A stretch of 64,000 nucleotides of DNA, from assembly GCA_050084985.1 (NCBI GenBank), contig JBITNC010000001.1, positions 64,604,001-64,668,000 on the forward strand. Reading direction: 5' to 3'. The notes below the pieces were generated by a model. It saw only the letters and a list, made by a program, of their open reading frames with translations. It did not search any database and had not been told where the DNA came from. A program made the translations under genes and the position numbers. Below, piece after piece: positions 56,880-64,000 of this stretch. This DNA comes from Nageia nagi. Its lineage: Eukaryota > Pinophyta. Position 1 is the stretch's first letter. The number at the start of each line of letters is the position of its first letter.

Positions 56880-58671
56880 CCTTGGTCATACCTGATTTCT
56901 TTCAAAATATGCCTTAGCTAAATGGCTTCTTAGGCTACAATAGATATGGCATAGTATTTAGCTTCTATGGTGAAAAGAGAAATAGTAGGCTACTTCTTGG
57001 AAGCCTAAGAGATAGCACTTGAACCAATGCTAAACACATACATAGAGGTTGATTTCCTGTCATCTTTATGTCTCCCATAATCAGAATTTGAGAATCTAGA
57101 GAGAATAAATGAGGGCAACTTAGAATACTTGAGAGTAAGATCCTTAGTCCCTATAACATACCTCAAGATTTGCTTAATAGCATTGAGGTGCTCAACATAT
57201 GGTTTTTGCATGAATCATGCCATCAGATTCATTGTAAAAGTAATATCTAGCCTATAAATAGTTAAATACAAAATATTAACAATTAATTGCCTATAAGTAG
57301 TAGCATCAACCAACTGAAAGTTGGAGCTTAGAGAAATAGTGATTCCATGAGAGAATGGGATTGTAGCATATTTACACTCTTTCATTCTAAACTTTTGCAA
57401 GATGTCTAATATATACTTAGATTGACTAAGATAAGTACAATCCTTGTATTAATACACTTGCATTCCAAGATAGTAGTGCAAGAGATCAAGATCAATCATT
57501 TCAAATGTTGCCTTGAGTTTGGATATGCACTCTTGAATGATTTCATCATTATTTCCAATTATCAAAAGATCATCCACATAAAAGAGAATCGAGACCATAT
57601 CTTTTCTTTGATTGAGCACTTATAGATTAGAGTAAAAAAAACACTTAGAGAATCCAATATTTACAAAGAATCCTAAAATCTTCTTATACCATGATCTAGG
57701 TGCTTGCTTAAATCCATACAATGACTTCTTTAGCTTACACATAAAGGACTCTTTGCTTTCCACAAAAAAACCCTTCTGGTTGATTCATAAAAATTTTCAC
57801 ATCTAAGTTACCATTGAGAAATGCACTCTTAATGTTAAGTTGAAAAACTTTTCATTCTTGAGCTACAAAAAAAGCAATGATAATTCTAATAGTAGGCATC
57901 TTTGGCACAAGAGAAAAGGTTTTCTCATAATCTACAATGTATTTCTGAGAAAAATCTTTGGCTATTAACCTTGCCTTGTATTTCTCAATATCTTCAACTG
58001 AGTTGAACTTGACCTTATAGATCCATTTATTACCAATCACATTCTTTTCATTAGGATAAGGAACCAAATCCCAAATTTTATTTTTTATAAGCATCTCATA
58101 CTCTACTTTCATGGCTTCCATCCAGCACTCATGCTTTGAAGCTTCTTTGAAGGTTGAAAGCTCATGCTTATTGTCAATTTTGGTAACTAAAGATTTGTTC
58201 AAGGTCATACTTCTTATTACCCTTTGAGCTGGAGAGTTTTGCTCTTGAGGTGACTTGTCTACATCAATATCCAACCAGCTAGATGCAAGTGATGAGTCCT
58301 TTAGATCATCAACATCCTTATTAGAAGAAGATGCTTTAGGAAGTTCATTGAACTTGACATCTCTTGAAATAAACATTGCTTTATAGGATAAAGAGTAGAG
58401 CCTGTAACCTCTATGCTGACTATCATAACCAAAAAAATGCATTTTTAGCTCTTTTGTCTAACTTTCTCCTTTTCTCAGAAATAATGTAGGAGAATGCTTC
58501 ACAACCAAACACCCTAAGGTGAGAAATGTTAGGTTTTCTTCCTAACCAAACCTCAAAAGGAGTTTTACCTTGAACAACTTTTGTGGGACACCTATTCAAG
58601 GTGTAAATAGTAGTGCTCATAACTTCACCCCATAAGAAACTAGGAAGATTACCCAACATGCATCTAGCCAT
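56880..58671 (-). pseudogene. pol: copia #3 pol: integrase end, RT, RNase H
   Basis: 58423-58671 reads MARCMLGNLPSFLWGEVM and NRCPTKVVQGKTPFEVWLG (integrase C-terminal part). 57852-58442 is the RT start (ECWMEAMKVEYEMLIKNKIW, VIGNKWIYKVKFNSVEDIEK). 57215-57400 and 57005-57211 are the RT end and RNase H (RLDITFTMNLMA, MQKPYVEHLNAIKQILRYV, DSDYGRHKDDRKST-like with changes). Frameshifts and stops separate them. At the Gln-rich junction upstream of MTLNKSL this copy keeps QEQNSPAQ where copia #2 has two stops. Confidence 0.85.
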
Positions 58672-59262
58672 TTCTATAATTATTCTATTTTTATTTTCGA
58701 TAACACCATTCTGCTAAGAAGTGTAAGGAATCATAAACTACCTCTTGATTCCATACTTAGCATAATATGATTTTAAGGTTAGTTTGATTTTCAACAAAGG
58801 CCTCAAAAACCTTAAAACTCTCAAAAGGTTTGATCCTTTTGCTCAAGTAGATACCCAAAGGCCATTCTACTAAAGTCATCAATGAAGGTCAAGATGTAAG
58901 ATGCTCCTCCAAGTTACTTAGTCTAAAATGGACCCATCAAATCTGAATGCACAAGTTGAAGAGGTTGAGATGCTCTTGTTGCCTTATCTTTTTCAAACTT
59001 TTTTCTATGCATTTTGCCAAGAATGCACTTCTCACATAGACCAATCAAAGGAGAAAAAGAAGGCAAATCTTTCATAAGTTCTTGGTCTTTCATGACTTGA
59101 ATACTCTTATGGTTAAGATACCCTAAATGTTGGTTCTAAAGATTGCCTCTAGAACACACATTTGTAGCAAGACATCTTTGTTGGAACTTGATCCATAATG
59201 TAGAGATCATCTTTCATTAATCCTTTAACCAATGTGGCAAGTCCTTTCATTGAATTAGAAAA
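58672..59262 (-). pseudogene. copia #3 integrase N-terminal part and GAG-pre-integrase
   Basis: The minus translation has LGYLNHKSIQVMKDQELMKD, CEKCILGKMHRKKFEKDKAT, LVHSDLMGPF (first catalytic Asp retained) and IEMARCMLG. The codon after GIKR is TAG (58738-58740), the same position as the integrase stop in copia #1 and #2. Part of the core with the second Asp is deleted or garbled near 58770-58800. Confidence 0.8.
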
Positions 59263-59279
59263 AATAGAGGGATTTCACC

Positions 59280-59944
59280 ACATGCAACCATTCTAAGGGT
59301 TAAAAAGAATAAGCCACAACACAGTTACCAAAAAAAATTATCTTCAGTTATTTTGAACAAATAGTTTCTAGATATAAATTTTGAACATTTGCAAAAAAAA
59401 AAAAAACTTCATAGCATTTTTTTGAACAAATGAGAGCTCCCTCTATTATTCAATAATAAATGGCTAAAAAAATTCAATTTTTGTATACTAACTTCTTTTT
59501 TTAAAAAAATTAGCATTATGCTAAGTAATATTTTTTTTAAAGAATTGCTATTAACACAAGAAGTTAGTGTGTGTGTGTGTGTTGTGAATATATATATATA
59601 TGTAAACTAACACATAACACTAGATATGTCAGTATTAACATTACACAAATTTTTGTATACTAACCCTTCTTTAAAAAAATAGCAATTTTCAAAAATAAAA
59701 TTGCAAGTAACATAGGAGGTTAGTATAACAAAAAAATGTTCTAGACATATTTTGTCAAAAAAAAAGAACTAACACATAGTAAATAATATGTTAGTAGCAT
59801 AAAGCAATAATCCAAAAAAGATAAATAAAGAAAGGGTGTTATACCTTCACAATTCTTTTACCTCAACAAGGATGTAGATAAACCTCCAAGATGAAGAGTC
59901 TCCAAGGATGTGAAGAGGAGCCTCAAAGTGGCTTTGATAACAAA
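59280..59944 (-). other. copia #3 leader remnant
   Basis: Non-coding AT-rich leader with a (TG)n(TA)n microsatellite at 59567-59602 and a mutated primer site (GCTTTGATAACAAA, about 59931-59944) beside the LTR. Most of the ~3 kb leader and all of gag are absent. Confidence 0.6.
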
Positions 59945-60446
59945 TAAGAGAGTTGAAATATAACATAAACAACTCTATATTCTCACTATCACATGTAAGC
60001 TCACAAATCATATCTAACAAACTCATAAAGCAATCTCATAATGTAATACAAGATGTAAGTGGTTCCTCCAACTAAGAGTACATCCACTAACTAGATCTTT
60101 ACTTTAATCACAAATACAACTCTCTTATAATCCTCCTAATCTCAACTCCTAAGCATTATCCTATAGCATAATTTTACTCCATAAATTGGTGTGTTTGATC
60201 CAAAGAGAGATCCTTCTATTTATAGGCCAAAATCCCTCTTTGGATCACCCTTTTACCCAATGTACAAAAATATGACATGTACATCCTTTTACCTAAGGGA
60301 CATGCTCATGACATGGAGTGTAGAACAAGTTACATTATCATATTCACTTAAATACTTAATGTATCAAATGATACCCTTAAGTATTAGTGAACTTATATAT
60401 AAGATTATTACAAAACCTTTACAATAATGCATTGTACATTCCAACA
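59945..60446 (-). repeat. 5' LTR of copia #3
   Basis: Inverse of the copia #1 LTR: plus-strand TAAGAGAGTTGAAATATAAC to GTACATTCCAACA. About 502 bp, diverged from both copia #1 LTRs. Confidence 0.85.
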
Positions 60447-61183
60447 CTATCTGGTTGGTCAAGTTGCCCTCAAGTGGGAGTGAAGTTTAAATTCTTATGT
60501 TGAATATATGTTTGTGATGACAAATTCACCCCTAGAAGGATTTTATGTTGTATAGTGTTGATTTTGTTATACACTTTTGTGGTAACTTCGCTTTGCATGA
60601 GGAACTTATTGTACAAATTTTTAGAGCAAAAAGATTGGCCAATCTAGCATTATTCAGTTATCCATATGTGAGAAACTCTTATGCGTCTTTTAGCACTATT
60701 TAATTATCCATATGTGAGGAACTCATATGTGCATGCTCTATTTTGTAATGATAATCAATACATGTCTTATATACAGCAGGTGACTATGAGTTTTTTGGCT
60801 TGGCATCTTCATGATGACTTATAGTGCACCATTGATCAGTTTATGATGGAATTTGTTTGATTCATCTATCCTTGTTGATATGAATATGGTGCATCTGATT
60901 GATCTTGTAGGTTCCTTTGAGATTGCAGGTTACTTACTTCGGGTATACAAGCTCTTGGAGACTCTTCATGACTTCCAGTTGGATGACTATTTCATGTACA
61001 TTGAAACTGGTTATGGTTAATGATTGTATTTGGCAAAGTAGTGAATCTCAAACTAGATCTTTCTTAATTCATAAATATGTAAAAAATTCTCATCTTCATT
61101 GTATCTATTTGGAGGATAACTCTCTTGCTTTCTCTCTTCCTTCTCTCTTATTTGCTCTATCCCAATATTACATTAAAGGAGAG
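60447..61183 (+). pseudogene. copia #1 pol C-terminal end and 3' non-coding region
   Basis: 60449-60490 encodes the last residues of copia pol (VKLPSS-G-SEV type, here LVKLPSSGSEV with the stop context GTTTAA). Then comes the 3' region with degenerate GGTAACTTCGCTTTGCATGA repeats (60575-60735), homologous to the copia #2 repeats, and the conserved GACTATGAGTTTTTTGGCTTG segment. Purine tract ATTAAAGGAGAG (61172-61183) abuts the 3' LTR. Confidence 0.75.
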
Positions 61184-61684
61184 TGTTGGAATGTATAATG
61201 CATTATTATAAAGGTTTTGTAATAATATTCTATGTAAGTTCACTAATACTTAAGGGTATCATTTGATACCTTAAGTATTTAAGTGAATATGATAATGTAA
61301 CTTGTCCTACACTCCATGTCATGAGCATGCCCCTTGGGTAAAAGGGTGTTGCATGTTATGCCTTTGTACATTGGGTAAAAGGGTAATCCAAAGAGGGATT
61401 TTAGCTTATAAATCGAAGGCTCCCTTTTTGTGATTACACACCAATTTGTGGAGTAAATTTATACTAGAGGATAGTATTTAGGAGATGAGAATAGGTGAAT
61501 TGTAAGAGTTCATATTTGTGAAAGAAGTTGGATCTAGTTAGTGGATGTACTCCTAGTTGGAGGAACCACTTATATTTTGAGTTATCTTTGTGAGATTGCT
61601 TTGTGAGTTTGTTAGATGTGATTTGTGAGCTTTCATGTGATCTTGGTAGTATAGGGTTATTTATGTTATATTGCAAGCCCTTCA
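61184..61684 (+). repeat. 3' LTR of copia #1
   Basis: 501 bp, TGTTGGAATG...CCCTTCA, partner of 42151-42651. Confidence 0.88.
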
Positions 61685-64000
61685 TATTCTACCCAATCTT
61701 AGGATAGATTTTGTATCCTAAAGTTTATTTCAAAACTTGGACCCTTGCAAGGGTTCATTATCTTATAAGAAATGTACATTCTTGTTTAGATATTTATGAT
61801 TAACAATGTTAACCCACAAAATATTTTCCTAATTAGCTAACTTCCATTCCTATTTGACCACAAGGGTTGTATTGATTTCTCTTAGCCTTTTAAAACCAAT
61901 TCCTCCTATTGATTTCTTGGAAAAAATGTTTTCACATGCCACTAAGTGAATTCATTAATCGCTTTAAGTTATAGACAAAAATATGTCCACTCTCAAATGT
62001 AGATATTGATACAAAAAAAAAAGACATGTCATATGCTATCTAAGTATATGATCACATTATCTTTTGAATGTGATTTTAGTTATTTCTTAAGATAAATGTG
62101 ATATCTTAACTTCAAACATTGATCTTTTATTTTTTTTTTAAATTAATTATATTATTACTTCTTTTCTATGTTAATGGTCTATTTGACACATATTAATTAT
62201 ATTATCTACATTTTAGCTTATTACATGCAAATTCAAAATACAATTTTTTGAAATAATTTATTACAAAAAGGAATGAAAATAAAATATTTTTTATGTAGAT
62301 ATGAATGACAACATAGAGGCTCTCCACATGTGTATGGTTTCCTATGGTTAGAGGTATAAGCTCCAAATATGGATAACTTAGATTGGATAAATAAAATTGA
62401 GTAAAAAATGCATATTTTGAAGGAGATACACATTTAATGAAGTATACAAGTATGTATTAGATTGGATCTAAGTATCTATATTTACATTGTAGATAGAAGA
62501 TACCAAATAAATCAAATAAATATAGTGTGGTATTGTAGATATTTCAAAATTTTAGTTAACATCTATATTGAGGAGTACACTATAACTTTTACAAATATAT
62601 GTATATAAAGCTTCTTAATTATGCAGAACATCACACATTATGTAAAGAGGACACTTTCTTACATAATAAAAGAGCAAAATGGTTTGTAGGTAAGTAGTTA
62701 TAGCTTCTTTAAAAAAATAGAATTTATAAAATATGATCTCTTTAGTAACATATGACCTCTTGTTAGGAGAGTTAAGAGAGAATTGATATGAGAAGATACC
62801 CACATTGAAGGTCCCAAGTTCAAATCGCACCCCTTGCATTAGTAATATTTAAAAATTCTTGATAGGTCCTATGACTAATAGATTTAAGGGACGTTAAATG
62901 TTGACTTTACCTTTTACAATGCACTATAATATTTAAATCAAGATGGTTCTAAATTATACCAAGATCCAAAAATAGTAGATAAAAAGTATGAACTTACTTG
63001 AAATGATAAATAAGTGAACAAACATAACCACTACATCTTACAATTATGAATAATAAATGTATATTGGTAACATGTTATTTCAAGGCATGTTGTTATTGAT
63101 TATATTACCAAATTTACAACAAAAGTTGAGAAAAAATATAAATTTAATAACAAGGCACAAGGAACAGGATATATTATTACAACTTTAAGGTTGAATGGAT
63201 TAGATTATTCATTCTTCTAAATGTTGTGTAAAAAATTTTTTAAAAGGTGAAATAAAGTGATGAAAATGAAACTATAAGAGAATAAAAATCTTTAATTTAT
63301 GGATACATTCATAGACCCTATACAGTGGAAGATGTTGCACTTATTTGTGCAACTAGATCTTGGACATGTAATCCTACATGAACAAGGAAGAACAAATAAG
63401 AGGATAAAAAAAATGATAACTATTATGAGGGTCTTCCCATGATTTAACACCATTCCCAAATAATAATCAAATAAATTATTGATTTTTGTTGGTTCAAGTT
63501 ATTACTTCATAAGCCATTTAGAAATATTGAAAGAGATATTGGACTTTATGATAGTACAATCATAATAAATTAGGAGATATTCAATTATTAATCATGAAAC
63601 ATAAAGAGAATATGTAAGCCCAATATTATAGAATATCATAGTAATTTAAAATATGGTAGTAAACAGTTTAATAAAACAAAACTAAGCATGAAAAAGAAAT
63701 TGTATCCAAGTTGCATTGTAAGAAAATCATGTAAGTAAGTTAAATAAATATGTTAGGGAGAAGATATGTTAACATATAAGCACTATGGAATGATGGATAT
63801 TGAGGAGAAGAATATGCAAAGAGATCAATGTAATACTTAACCATAATTAAAGATAATGGTTTTTCTCATTCCAAATGATAAACCTTCAAATTATCCATTT
63901 GAAAGCTTAAATACCAAATAAAAATAAGTTTATGATATAATCATGATATGTTATAAGCAAGGTCAAAATGCACCATCATTGCGCCTCATAATCCAAGCAG
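61685..64000 (+). other. AT-rich right flank, no gene recognised
   Basis: About 2.3 kb, with no open frame longer than ~75 codons and none resembling a known family. Only the SINE-like motif at ~62740-62900 stands out. It is the site into which copia #1 inserted and may be older decayed repeat. Confidence 0.5.
62745..62900 (+). mobile_element. weak SINE-like sequence
   Basis: CCCAAGTTCAAATCGCACCC (62814-62833) matches a polymerase III B box with flanking pairing bases, and GTTAGGAGAGTTAAGAG ~50 bp upstream is a possible A box. No clear target duplication or 3' tail was found, so it may be a decayed SINE or a tRNA-like chance match. Confidence 0.3.

Larger units (their letters stand above)
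56869..60446 (-). mobile_element. copia #3 fragment, minus strand, head-to-head with copia #1
   Basis: Minus-strand copy of the same family: RNase H to integrase (56880-58790), GAG-pre-integrase (58900-59260), a leader remnant, and a 5' LTR (59945-60446). Gag and protease are deleted (junction near 59255-59280), and the 3' end including the 3' LTR is missing. The left junction abuts copia #1 RT. Copia #1 resumes at 60447 with its last pol codons, so the insertion was accompanied or followed by loss of ~1 kb of copia #1 pol. No complete target duplication can be defined. Confidence 0.85.
42151..61684 (+). mobile_element. Ty1/copia retrotransposon #1, plus strand, host of two copia insertions
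   Basis: 501-bp LTRs (42151-42651 and 61184-61684) share TGTTGGAATG starts and CCTTTCA/CCCTTCA ends. A primer site follows the left LTR and a purine tract (ATTAAAGGAGAG) precedes the right one. Flanking 5-mers TATTT and TATTC differ by one base. LTRs differ at dozens of sites by eye, so it is old. Its leader is split at 45217 by young copia #2, and its pol is replaced from ~56865 to 60446 by inverted copia #3; the last pol residues and 3' non-coding region resume at 60447. Confidence 0.88.

Noticed and set aside
60917-61198. 93-codon frame as a gene
   Set aside because: Falls in the 3' non-coding region and runs into the 3' LTR of copia #1; no domain.
62814-62833. Functional tRNA gene
   Set aside because: B-box match without a foldable cloverleaf or CCA-proximal acceptor stem; at most SINE-like.

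Overview
Plant nuclear DNA, about 30% GC by eye, made almost entirely of nested transposable elements. No host protein-coding gene, rRNA or tRNA gene is recognisable. Land-plant origin is inferred from the element families (Tat-lineage Ty3/gypsy, Ty1/copia, CACTA/En-Spm with a tnp2 transposase, a tRNA-type SINE), from initiator-tRNA-Met primer sites and from TTTAGGG-like satellite. A large repeat-rich genome is likely; the species cannot be named. Old copies are full of stop codons, many at former Gln codons, as expected after long silencing of methylated DNA.

Layout. (1) 1 to ~12.53 kb: decayed plus-strand Tat-lineage gypsy element (gag, protease, RT, RNase H, archaeal-type RNase H, integrase), split inside RT by a 5.4 kb gag/protease-only gypsy element with ~1.24 kb LTRs (2856-8290). 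(2) ~13.0 to 41.94 kb: a second Tat-lineage gypsy element on the minus strand, split between its two RNase H regions by a 22.4 kb CACTA transposon (14508-36947). The CACTA element carries a decayed tnp2 gene with DUF4218- and DUF4216-like parts, a separate multi-exon gene with a SET-like domain, a possible second transposition gene, large degenerate telomere-like arrays in both orientations, an (ACATTA)n satellite, a SINE with a 14-bp target duplication (27876-28138), and a three-LTR gag-pol-less LTR element with a perfect 5-bp target duplication (29825-32515). (3) 42.15 to 61.68 kb: an old plus-strand copia element with matching 501-bp LTRs. It was invaded by a very young minus-strand copia element (45222-53939; LTRs differ at one visible position; perfect TCTAG target duplication) and by a truncated, inverted relative (~56.87-60.45 kb). 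(4) 61.69-64 kb: AT-rich sequence with no recognisable gene and one weak SINE-like motif.

The elements form a relative chronology: the gypsy elements are oldest, CACTA and copia #1 came later, and the three-LTR element and young copia are most recent. Points deserving attention: the SET-like accessory gene and telomere-like arrays inside the CACTA element; an in-frame stop at the same integrase codon in three copia copies although one moved very recently; a conserved leader block just upstream of copia gag that may be a structured RNA; and five short repeats with a splice-donor-like core in the young copia 3' region.
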